From Chamaecrista fasciculata (taxonomy: Eukaryota; Streptophyta; Magnoliopsida; Fabales; Fabaceae), in contig QANZ01050193.1 in assembly GCA_003254925.1 (NCBI GenBank), forward strand, positions 124,001 through 188,000: a DNA stretch of 64,000 nucleotides, written 5' to 3'. The translations under genes were made by a program, and so were the position numbers. Under the pieces are notes generated by a model. The model had not been told where the DNA came from, did not search any database, and saw only the letters and a list, made by a program, of their open reading frames with translations. The stretch's first letter is position 1, and each line of letters starts with the position of its first letter. This document shows, one piece after another, positions 1 through 9,721 of this stretch.

Positions 1-441
1 AAATTTCAAGATTAAAAAGAAATTAAAATAATTTTAAGAGTTTTAGTTTATCATAGTTTTAATTTCTTATTATTTAAAAATAAAAATATAAATTTTCAGC
101 CATCTCCTTCCAGCCTTACTACAGTCTCCAGACGTCTGATTCAGTGTGAATGCGACGATTTCCATATACGAATGTATGATATTAATACCACCAACTCATC
201 AATTTTTGTTTTTTGTCTTTTTAGAATGCACACTAATAACTAATTCCATCAAAAACTATTTTAATGAGAAAAAAAAAATTAATGGAATAAGGAACTCTGG
301 CTAATGCATTGTATGATATGATGATATTATCATCCAACCAGGAAGACGGAAAAATTTTATTTAGAACTCAGAGATTCTTCAAACATGGCAAATAATTAAA
401 TACTTTGATAATTTAAAAATAAAAAATTATTTTACCACTAA
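1..441. other. AT-rich intergenic DNA
   Basis: No coding region, RNA gene or clear repeat is visible. The stretch lies 3' of the DUF1336 gene on the minus strand and probably holds its 3' untranslated region and terminator, but no single polyadenylation signal stands out in the AT-rich sequence. Confidence 0.5.
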
Positions 442-1314
442 CTACTTTTTTTCATTTTCTGAATCTGAATCTCCGTCTTCATCGCCAGGTTTAGCGTTAA
501 CTTTCGCCAATCCTATCCCACGCGCCGGCGGTGGCGGCGCGTTTGGCGCGTTGACGACCATCGCCGATGACATCTCCATTTGGCAAACCCTAACAGCACC
601 TATCAATTTCTCCGGCAACTCATCCTCCGTCTGCGATTCCACCAAGAAGCCCATATCGATGACCACGCTCGTCACACATCCCAATGCTAGATGCAGAATT
701 GCGTTCGCAATCGCTGAGCTTCCGATATCAATGTCAATCTCCAAATAGTTCGGTCCTCTATGGTAATTACACGTTAAGGCCTTACCTAACAAGCAGGCGC
801 TATAATTTCCGACGGTTTTCTTCACAACCCACGGTCCTTTCACGATCCGGTTCACCAATTTGAATCTCTGGTCTCTGAAGGCATCGTCGCCGTTGATGAA
901 CCGGTAAAGAAGCGAACCGGCCGGAACCGGATCGTCCGTCGCGAAGTAAAACACCGCGCTGTGGAAATCCTTGCCAGGAACCTGAAGATTGACGGCGAAG
1001 ATAAAGCTCTTCAACGATCTGCCTTCGTCTTGAGCCTTTTTGAGCGCCTGCGAGACGCGATTGTCGGGACGCGCGAGCACATTCTCGAGTTTTCCGCCGG
1101 ATCTGAGCCAATCCATGCCTGCCGGACGGAGCAAGTAGTCGCCGGCGGGAGCCTTTTGTCGTTTTGTGAAGTAATGTTGAGAACGAAGATAGAAAACGTC
1201 GCCGGGCGGCGAGGCCCATCCGTTGGTGCCGTCGTGAAGGTCGACGTGGCGTAGGGATCCGCCGTTGATTGCCTCGGAGATCCAGTCGGCCGGAGAGGGA
1301 GATTCGCCGGCCAT
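442..1314 (-). CDS. EDR2-like DUF1336 (EDR2_C) protein, intronless
   Basis: A single open frame of 290 residues starts at MAGESPSPADW and ends with an acidic tail (DEDGDSDSENEKK). Nearly the whole length fits the C-terminal domain of ENHANCED DISEASE RESISTANCE 2 (DUF1336). Visible family marks are the GPWVVKKTVGNYSACLLGK stretch near residue 160, the NYLEIDIDIGSS motif near residue 188 and the hydrophobic segment that follows. Full EDR2 proteins carry PH and START domains in front; this one does not, so it belongs to the short DUF1336-only group. In EDR2 this domain is linked to lipid-related control of defence and cell death; the role of the short proteins is not established. The region is GC-richer than its surroundings, as expected of coding DNA. 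From memory it corresponds to Arabidopsis At5g10750. Confidence 0.9.
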   Translation of the reverse strand: MAGESPSPADWISEAINGGSLRHVDLHDGTNGWASPPGDVFYLRSQHYFTKRQKAPAGDYLLRPAGMDWLRSGGKLENVLARPDNRVSQALKKAQDEGRSLKSFIFAVNLQVPGKDFHSAVFYFATDDPVPAGSLLYRFINGDDAFRDQRFKLVNRIVKGPWVVKKTVGNYSACLLGKALTCNYHRGPNYLEIDIDIGSSAIANAILHLALGCVTSVVIDMGFLVESQTEDELPEKLIGAVRVCQMEMSSAMVVNAPNAPPPPARGIGLAKVNAKPGDEDGDSDSENEKK

Positions 1315-1800
1315 GGCGGCTATATATTTAACGGACGGAGCTCCGGCAATCGATGATTTCGTTAATATGATCTTCCAGCGAACGCGTATTCCACTCTTCT
1401 TTTCTCCTCACACGACTCTCTCTCTTTTAAGATCGAGAGAGCATGTGGGAGTGTGAATCAAACAACTTTTTATGAACCAAAAAGGATGAAATTGAAAGCA
1501 GAATTTGAGGTAATCCTATCCTCGCCTTTCAAGGCAAACTGCAAAAAATGGCCCTTTATTCTTTCTTTCTTTCCTTTTTGGTTAATCATAATTATTATTA
1601 TCATTAATCATTTATTATTAAAAAGACAATGAATTAGAATAAATAAATAAATGATTTTAATTAAGTTTGGTTGGTCTCACTAGGTCGTTTAAGCAAGTTT
1701 GGTGATTCAAATCTCGTGTTGTGTATGCAGTAATCAATTGAGCCAGTTCTGGAATAAGCAAAATACCGTTCTGTATTTGAGCCAGCCACCGGTTCTTTTC

Positions 1801-1919
1801 AAAAATTACATTTTGACCCCCAAATAATTTTCAAAAAATTACAAATTGGTCCCTAGATACATATTATCTAGGGACTAAAATGAAAACTTTAAAAAAAAAT
1901 TGGGGTTTGTAATTTTTAC
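1801..1919. repeat. Short foldback (hairpin) repeat
   Basis: The left arm reads AAAAATTACA...TTGGTCCCTAGATA and the right arm is its approximate reverse complement (TATCTAGGGACTAAAA...GTAATTTTTAC), with only a few bases between them. The GGTCCCTAGA/TCTAGGGACT pairing is exact at the tip. This is typical of a small non-autonomous DNA element or of its TIR-only remnant. No target duplication was found. Confidence 0.6.
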
Positions 1920-2007
1920 AAAATTTATTATAATTAAAATTATAAAATAGCTCCAAAGGGTACCAAAGTGTTTAATTTTTACTTTATATTTAAATTATTG
2001 TAAGATA

Positions 2008-2052
2008 TTAATGTGTATTTGATTTTTTTTTGTCATTTAATGTGTATTTGAT
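2008..2052. repeat. Micro-insertion flanked by 16-bp direct repeats
   Basis: TTAATGTGTATTTGAT occurs at 2008-2023 and again at 2037-2052. Between the copies lie 13 bases made of a T-run followed by GTCAT. Read on the minus strand this is ATGAC plus an A-run next to the downstream repeat, the layout left by target-primed insertion of an A-tailed RNA. See the finding on this class. Confidence 0.6.
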
Positions 2053-3645
2053 GAATATGTATATTTGAAAATATATTTTTTAAGTAAACCGGTTCAACCG
2101 ATTGAATCAGTAACCCAACGTTTAAATCATTGAACCAGTGACCCGAATCTTTCACCGGATCGAGTCCAGTTTTTTGCACTATACTAACGACAGACCCTTC
2201 AATAAAACTCATATTTGCAGCGAATTAATCTTTAATCTATGGGTCGAAAAATACTTAAAAAAATAGAAATAAAAGGCTCTCACGAGTCTCCTCAATTATT
2301 ATTTAGCACTGATGAATACTGATGACTGATTGAGAAATTCGAGCCAGCTTATATTTGCACAACTGATCACTGAAACGCGCTGGCAAGATCCTGATTATAT
2401 CGCTTTACAAATTGACTTTTGTAAATTTTTTTATTTTAAATCAATTTATTCAACTTAAAATATATTATGTTTGTACGAATAAACTGTCTCAATAATATTT
2501 ATTCAACGTACTTTTGTTACGTTCAAGTATGGAAAAGAAATGATAAAGCAACAACGGGTACACTGAATAAATTAATGGTAGATATATTAATTTCCTTATT
2601 TGGTGGGACATGAGAAGAAAGAATTCGAAATTGAAGTTTATATGCTAGGTTGGGTACAGCCTCTAAAATATGAAATAAATTGTTACTTAGTTATCAATCC
2701 AATATTATTGATTATCTGCATTTATCAGTATCTCTATCTTTTGTTTAAAAAAGACTATACAGATTTGTTGGTAGGGGCGGGATGGACGCTTGATGATATA
2801 AATTACTAGGGGCTTTGTATATTATAAAATGATTATAACTTTTGAATTAATTTAATAATAATTTCAAATAATAATTTCTAATAGTTTAAATTGATTACGT
2901 TAGCATGAGATGAAAGAGATATTAGAGACGGGGATGTGGGGGTGGGGGAATGTGGGTTTGGTTTTATTTTCTTTAATTTTTATTTTCATGTATTATGTAT
3001 AAAATAATTTATTTTTTACTATAATTTTAAATGACCGACTACCAAAAGGCCCCTCAAGTATATAATATAGTATAGATATAGATATAGATAATGATACCTA
3101 ATATATTGTATCTCCATCTTGCTAAAGAGCTTTATTATAGTTATTTTGTATGATAATTAATCACGCAACCTTTTTATTTTTCTAGATAAACCAAAACCCA
3201 TAGGAATAATCAAAGCCGGCTGTGAATAGAATAATGCAAGATCAATATTCCAACACTAGATGTAAAACTAATTACTGGCACCAACTTGCATACACCAAAT
3301 GGCACTAGTGAAGAGAGGAAACGAGAACTTTGAAAGTGAAGATAAAGATGCTGAGGTAATCAAATCTGCTAAGGCAAGTTTAATAGGAAGTTTTGTCTTT
3401 CTTCATGAAAGAAAATTTAGGTGAGGGGATGACACACCAATTCAAAGTCAGGACAAGTGTCAGGTTCAATAAACACTTATAAAAGTACTCACAAATAACC
3501 CACAAAATGTCAAGAATCGAAACCAAATTATATAATTATCATAGGCAAAAGATGACTAAATAAGCCAATGAGCTAAATCTTATTCATCGATGTTCTTTTG
3601 TCCAACCCTCAATAGAAACAGCAGAAATAACGCTGTGTTGGGTCC

Positions 3646-3689
3646 TATGAATCTCTTTTTCTTTTTCGGTCCATATGAATCTCTTTTTT
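3646..3689. repeat. Possible micro-insertion flanked by 15-bp direct repeats
   Basis: TATGAATCTCTTTTT occurs at 3646-3660 and 3674-3688, separated by 13 bases (CTTTTTCGGTCCA). The T-tract merges with the repeat, so the boundary is less certain than in the other cases. A simple local duplication is an equally fair reading. Confidence 0.4.
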
Positions 3690-3833
3690 GACGATACGGA
3701 CACACAAAGACAAAATGAAGATATGGACACGTCAAGATAATAAGCTCAAGAAATGTTTCAAGGACGCCATAAGTCGTCTAGTTAAATCTTTGTATCCACC
3801 CCATCACGACTCCAAAAGACAACGGGTGTGTTT

Positions 3834-5162
3834 GGATTAGAAGTAGGCAATGAAATGATGATTTTATGTAACGAAATGGTAATGAAAAAATTATGTAATG
3901 AAAATGGTGTTTGAATTAGTTTTAGAGGTAATGAAAAAAATAGGATGTGAAATTATGAAAAAGGGTATGTAATGATTGTGGTTGGTTGAAATAAATATAT
4001 GGGTTTTTTTAAATTGTATAGGGGTAGAATTGATAATTGATAATGGAAATAGATAGAAATAAAAAAATAATATTTTGACTTTTTGGTTGTGGTGGTTATG
4101 AAATGAAATGGTAATGAAATTGTCTCGTAATGAAATGAAAGGACCAAAATGTAAATAACATGAAAATGTTTAAAAACCTACCATTTGATCTATGATTTTA
4201 TATAAATTGAACGAATCGGTCCTTACGAAAGTGAAATATATCTCTTGACCCGTAAAAAATTGCATTCATCAACGATTGGGTTTCTATATTGCAAACTTTC
4301 CTCCAAAAAATAAATTGAAGGACCAAAATGTTATCCACGAAAAAAATGTGGGACCAAAAATTATATATTAATCAAAACGGTTTGTCTTTTTGCGAGTAAT
4401 AATATGACCGTTGATCTTCACGCATGAGCACATCGCACCATCCACTCTTCTTCCACTATCCGCCTCTCTCGTATACCCATATATATACTGGAGGAGAGAC
4501 CAAAATGTATATTTTTGGCGTCTGAATTATATATTTTATATCATGGACTAAAATGTAAATAACATGAGTTGAATTATTTTATTTTAAATTAATATAAATT
4601 ATAAATTATATATAGTATAATATAATATATTTATAAAATAAAAAATATTTATATATTATTATATTATATATATGAATACGTGAGTGTGTGGCATATATAT
4701 ATATATATATTTTAATATATATACACATTATATTATTATAATATGTATATATATATATATTTATTTGGCCGAAATGTATATATATATATATATTATAATT
4801 ATAAAATATATATGTGAGAGAGAGAGGGGGTGAATAAGAAAAAGAGGAAGAAAAAAGAAAAAATGATGAGTGGAGAGAGAAAGTTGTAAGTGTAATAAAT
4901 GAGGGTATTGAAAATTACTATTTTGCTAAATAGTTTTTTTATATTTATATTAGAGTATAGGTAATTATAGGTATTTGAGTAGGGGTATGTTAGTAATTGG
5001 ATATGAAATATGTAATGAAATGAGTTTGTAATGAAGTGATATTTTTGTAATGACTTTATAATTGGAAAACAAACATCTATATAGCATTGTAGCTTAAGTT
5101 ATGTAATGAAAATGAAGATAATGAAATTGTAATGAATTTATATTGTTAAACCAAATACACCC
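3834..5162. mobile_element. Non-autonomous TIR DNA element, PIF/Harbinger-like ends
   Basis: The left end reads GGGTGTGTTTGGAT and the right end is its imperfect inverse, ending CCAAATACACCC. Both subterminal zones are full of the repeated word TAATGAAA(T/A)G in mirrored positions. The flanks share AAC (3831-3833 and 5163-5165), a 3-bp candidate target duplication. The 1.3-kb interior is AT-rich, includes an AT microsatellite at about 4685-4800, and has no transposase frame. The GGGTGTGTTTGG terminus is shared by many plant Harbinger and hAT derivatives, so the superfamily is inferred only. Confidence 0.6.
4560..4815. repeat. AT-rich microsatellite block
   Basis: This block has runs of (TA)n and TTATA-type sequence with several perfect dinucleotide tracts at about 4696-4710, 4748-4760 and 4779-4791, ending in a GA-rich stretch. 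It lies inside the TIR element at 3834-5162. Confidence 0.7.
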
Positions 5163-8068
5163 AACATCTATAAAACTACAAATGCACTATATTGATCACT
5201 AACTATCACCGTTGTTCTTAATCTTTTTCAAATAATTGATTGTCTCTAAAATCACGTATTTCAAATAATCAAGAATTAAAATGACAACACCTATATAATT
5301 TAAAAACAAACATATTGGTTTACTCTTGTACTTATCTGTTAAGTTCTTTTTTTTCCCCTCCTTAAAGAAAGTCACTGGCACGTGGACACCAACTCATCGT
5401 CCACTTCCAAGGCAACGTCGCTTTTGTATATCAGCGATGCACATGATGGAACAGCTCATAGGTGCTGATTGCTGAGTAGTTGCATACTTTTGCCTTTTAG
5501 CTCAGCTTATTCATTTGCTGAAGAATTTAACCATTTGTTTATTTGCTGCTCCAGCTATTTGGAACGGAAACTCAGTAACTCAGTGTGTGGGCTCATAGAA
5601 CAACCCAAAGACGATATTAGACAGAGAGGATAATGAACCCCCAAAATCAATGCCTCAATTTTGTTTGGATTCATTATTCATGAGACAGACACCTTTTGTT
5701 TAGAGGGATGACAACTGATCCCTTGCAGCTTATACATTGATTATTTCTTGAGGTAAGATACCTGTTGAGGCAAACCTTGTCCATTCAGACCACGTATATG
5801 AGACTGATATTCAAGTAATTAGAGCCTCATTGGCTTCCAGGATCATCTTGCTGGACAAACAGATATGTCACTCTTGTAATTCTTTAAACAAAATTATCCA
5901 TTGATAGAATTTCTCTTTCCCCAAAGCTTGTCCAAGACTTTAAGTACATAAGCTAGCAAGAGCAACTTAACAGCAAACAGACAAATCACTGAAGAAAACA
6001 CATGAAAACCAAACTCACGTCCAAATTACATCTGAGACACACTGGACATCAGGTTTTAGCCGTCACCAAAACACCAGTTCTGTACATTGCCGCAACCTTG
6101 GAAGGCCTGGAGGAGATGACCCATTCCACAATTCTGAATCAGCAACGCCAATTTCACACGGCAGTCTGTGCAAAATTTCCTTCCTTACAGATAAACAATG
6201 ATTTAGCTAAATAAAATCCAGTCGGTAAGCTAGATTACTATAGGATTTACACATTAATTTTTAATTTTCTAGTTTTTTATTCAATGAAGGGCTTACGGCT
6301 TCCTTTGGAGTTTGGAATACGGAAGAAAACGTATGCTACACTAGCAATTTTTTTCCTTGTAGTAGTTGTTTTTTGACAACTAAAAAACAAGTTTATTATT
6401 ACTTAATTTTCCAAGAAATGGATGCCAGTTCCACACTAACCCAAACAGAAAGTAACAGCATATACATAATACAGACTTTAGGCAACGTTTGAAGTTAACT
6501 ACATAGGAGTTAACTTAACTACATTTAATACGACCTAAGAAACATCCAATGGCACACATTCAGACATTCTATGCCCTTATGTAAACTATAGAAGCAATGA
6601 TTGTTAAAGTATATCCTTTAACAATTACAAAAGAACAACATCAAAAGCTCAAATGATGCATTAGAAGACCTTATTATGGAGATATTTGCACTACATTATC
6701 AACCGAATCAGACTGCAAGACCAACATTGGTCACATGTCAATATCTTCAAACCTATTTTCTTCCATTTCTACAGAACATCAGCTAAAAGAACAAACCCCA
6801 AGCAAGTAACATGACATCTGATATCAATAATTAAGTCAAGACATTATACCATCATGTTTCCTGTTAATTGTGAGCAGCTCAAGGTACACAAGACATGGCA
6901 AAAGTCAGAAAACCCAGATCATACAAAATATCAATCAAATTCACTTTAAAAACATCTACAAAAATGGCACAGTTCATTTCTACAAATTAGTGTACATTTG
7001 AAACGCCATATCACAATCTTGCTACCCCTATTTTGTTGAACAACATGATGAGGCAACCCTGGATCATAAATGTGTCCCACTGCCACCTTTGAATTCTTAG
7101 TTCCAGCTTACAGACAATCTTCAGAGTCTGATATCTTTCTGAATTTGATGCATCAACACAAACCTATAAGGTATGAAGTATGAACTCAGATGCAGCCTAA
7201 GTATTTTTCCCTTCAAGATGACTTCCTCTCGCAAAATAGTCACTAGCTTAATTGAGTGGAAGCATCCAATCTTGATCAATATCCAGAGTTAAATCGATCT
7301 TAAAGAGTATTGAAAAACATCAAATCATATATCAGACTTGCTCTAATTTATGTGTTATCCTAGCCATTAATTTGAGACTTCCTATTTACTCATAAATGTT
7401 TTATATCTCTTCATATATACACATTCATCATTCATATTTGCGCCTGACACCTAAAATAACATATCTGAGAGTGAAGGGCTACAATCTCAACAAATTTACA
7501 GCTACATCATTAAGTCCTCATGCTAACATAAACCATATGGGACATTAGTGGACAATGGAACATTCGAAACAGATGTCAAAATAATCAATTCCTTACAGAG
7601 ATAAGAAAAGATCGTTTTAGGTACTTCCACGCAATATCCTATTCAATTGGCAATTACTAAATCACATTAGTTGAATTATGAGGGGAAAGGAAATAAACCT
7701 TTACAGATTATTACATTAGTTAAAATCTGGTAAAACACCATGCACACAACCATCAGATAACTAAATTATGAATAAACATCAAATCAACAACCCTAAAATG
7801 TGAGCCGTCTTAATCATAAGATAAGCAATCCATAAACTCATCACTAACCATGTTAAATTTTAAACTAGTCCTTTCCGCTAAGTTCAAACTTAACACTGGA
7901 AGGAAAAAAAAAATTCAAACTTAACAATTACTGTAAAATCACGGGTAATTTCACCGTCTATGGACAATGTAATGAGTATCGTAACTCAATAACGGACTAT
8001 AATTTCTCAGAAGATCAATTAGGGTTCACCAACCTTCGTCGTTTAAAATCAATAGATCAAGCAGTTCC
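5163..8068. other. Long intergenic stretch
   Basis: I see no supported gene in these 2.9 kb. Base composition is less AT-extreme than on either side, and 5400-7600 resembles transcribed non-coding or old genic sequence, but no exon chain could be built on either strand. Part may be the 3' untranslated region of the small membrane protein gene that ends at 8069. A short direct-repeat-flanked insertion lies at 7883-7926. Confidence 0.4.
7883..7926. repeat. A-tailed micro-insertion flanked by 13-bp repeats
   Basis: TTCAAACTTAACA is present at 7883-7895 and 7914-7926. The 18 bases between read CTGGAAGG followed by ten A. The A-run touches the downstream repeat, as in retroposition by target-primed reverse transcription. 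Confidence 0.65.
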
Positions 8069-8316
8069 TCAGTGAGCCTTTCTCCTCTGCGGCTGTTTCT
8101 CAGTCGCCAATCTGTAAATCCAGTATACCTAAACGTCACAAGAGTAGATACAGATCAGGAATTTCTGGCAATACAAAAAAAAACAAGTATAAGGAAGAAG
8201 ATCGGGGAGCTAGAGAGTACCAAGGCGAAGACATGAGCTGCAATTAAGAGTACAACCAACAAAGGCACTAGATCGAGGAACCATGGCCGCAACGACGTGT
8301 TTTGATCTTTCGCCAT
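8069..8316 (-). CDS. Small single-pass membrane protein, two exons (51 aa)
   Basis: The exons are 8316-8221 and 8128-8069 on the minus strand. The first gives 32 codons from MAKDQNTSLRPWFLDL; the donor is GTACTC and the acceptor TTTAG, both in phase 0. The second exon continues VYWIYRLATEK and ends in a basic tail (QPQRRKAH) before TGA. Residues about 13-36 form one hydrophobic helix with a charged tail after it, so a membrane anchor with a short basic end is expected. Plants have highly similar 50-residue proteins of unknown function, as I recall the family. An upstream in-frame ATG at 8367 would add 17 residues without family support, so the MAKDQ start was chosen. Function is unknown. Confidence 0.75.
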
Positions 8317-8929
8317 TGTTGAGAGAGATCGGTAAGAGTCACAAACAATAAAAACACCAGAAATCACAAAGTTGAATTTTCTCAGTTCTCACTCAGCATG
8401 AAAATCACAAAGTGAAAAACCCTTGCTGATGAACATTTTTGTTTACCGATGGATTTGTGATATTTTCTGAAGTAGATTCCGTCTTAAATGGGCGGCAAAA
8501 CAAAACACAATAATTATCGTGGCCTTACTGATGAAACTCGAACACAAAAATTTGCAATTCAATTTTTACTTCTTCTTATCAAGTAGTTTCATTTATTACA
8601 GTAAGTGAACTAGCAACTTTTCAGGCCAAAAAAAAAAAAAGGCCAAAGTCCTATTTTGGTCCCCCAGTTATGCTCCTTGTTCCAAATAGGTCCCCCTGTT
8701 ATTTTTTGTTCCATATTGGTCCCCCAGTTATGCAAAACTTGAAAAAGTTGGTCCCTCTAACGTTTTCCATCCATTTTTCCGTTAAAAATAGAGGAAAAAT
8801 AAACTTTCATCCCCAAAAGTTTTATTTTCTTATATTAAGGTCCTTTTCTTTTTATAATAGGATCAGAACATAAGAAAATGAAGTAAATTAAGATTTTAAG
8901 TGAATTTACCCAAAAATACAAAATAAATC

Positions 8930-8975
8930 TCTCTCTCTGATTCCCCCTCTCTCTCTCTGATTCTCTCTCTCTCTG

Positions 8976-9058
<83 letters not shown>
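8930..9058. repeat. (CT)n microsatellite truncated by a gap
   Basis: Interrupted CTCTCTGATT units pass into a perfect CT run of more than 75 bases that ends where the N run starts. Assembly probably failed at this low-complexity tract, so the true length is unknown. Confidence 0.9.
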
Positions 9059-9534
9059 NNNNNNNNNNNNNNNNNNNNNNNNNNNNNNNNNNNNNNNNNN
9101 NNNNNNNNNNNNNNNNNNNNNNNNNNNNNNNNNNNNNNNNNNNNNNNNNNNNNNNNNNNNNNNNNNNNNNNNNNNNNNNNNNNNNNNNNNNNNNNNNNNN
9201 NNNNNNNNNNNNNNNNNNNNNNNNNNNNNNNNNNNNNNNNNNNNNNNNNNNNNNNNNNNNNNNNNNNNNNNNNNNNNNNNNNNNNNNNNNNNNNNNNNNN
9301 NNNNNNNNNNNNNNNNNNNNNNNNNNNNNNNNNNNNNNNNNNNNNNNNNNNNNNNNNNNNNNNNNNNNNNNNNNNNNNNNNNNNNNNNNNNNNNNNNNNN
9401 NNNNNNNNNNNNNNNNNNNNNNNNNNNNNNNNNNNNNNNNNNNNNNNNNNNNNNNNNNNNNNNNNNNNNNNNNNNNNNNNNNNNNNNNNNNNNNNNNNNN
9501 NNNNNNNNNNNNNNNNNNNNNNNNNNNNNNNNNN
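9059..9534. other. Assembly gap (476 N)
   Basis: The bases are unresolved. The gap lies inside the TIR element between the CT repeat and the right arm. Any frame read across it is meaningless. Confidence 0.99.
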
Positions 9535-9721
9535 GAAAGTTTATTTTTCCTCTTTTTTTAACGGAAAAATGGATGGAAAACGTTAGAGGGACCAACTTTT
9601 TCAAGTTTTGCATAACTGGGGGACCAATATGGAACAAAAAATAACAGGGGGACCTATTTGGAACAAGGAGCATAACTGGGGGACCAAAATAGGATTTTGG
9701 CCAAAAAAAGCTAGCAACTTT

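Larger units (their letters stand above)
1457..3833. other. Intergenic DNA with small repeats
   Basis: No gene was recognised. The stretch is very AT-rich and contains a 120-bp foldback near 1801-1919, two micro-insertions flanked by direct repeats (2008-2052 and 3646-3689), and a CCGGTTCAACCG-type degenerate repeat near 2090-2180 that looks like old mobile DNA. Open frames such as the one at 2600-2809 have no codon or domain support. Confidence 0.5.
8621..9710. mobile_element. Long-TIR DNA element with 11-bp target duplication and assembly gap
   Basis: Arms of about 170 bp are inverted copies: 8640-8808 (GGCCAAAGTCCTATTTTGG...) and 9535-9704 (...CCAAAATAGGATTTTGGCC). The word CTAGCAACTTT stands on both sides (8610-8620 and 9711-9721), an 11-bp target duplication within the 8-11 bp range of Mutator-like elements. 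Inside the left arm is a CT microsatellite (about 8930-9058) that runs into the gap. No transposase is visible, but 476 bases are missing. Outside the GGCC termini are A-runs (AAAAAAA), which is unusual for a Mutator-like element and also seen in the micro-insertions. Related arms occur at 54240-54387 and from 54533. Confidence 0.75.

Noticed and set aside
6002..6214. 70-codon plus-strand frame
   Set aside because: It is isolated, without domain or splice partners; length is within chance for this region.
8906..9673. A 255-codon minus-strand frame
   Set aside because: It runs through the N gap and a CT repeat, so it is a translation of unknown bases and low complexity.
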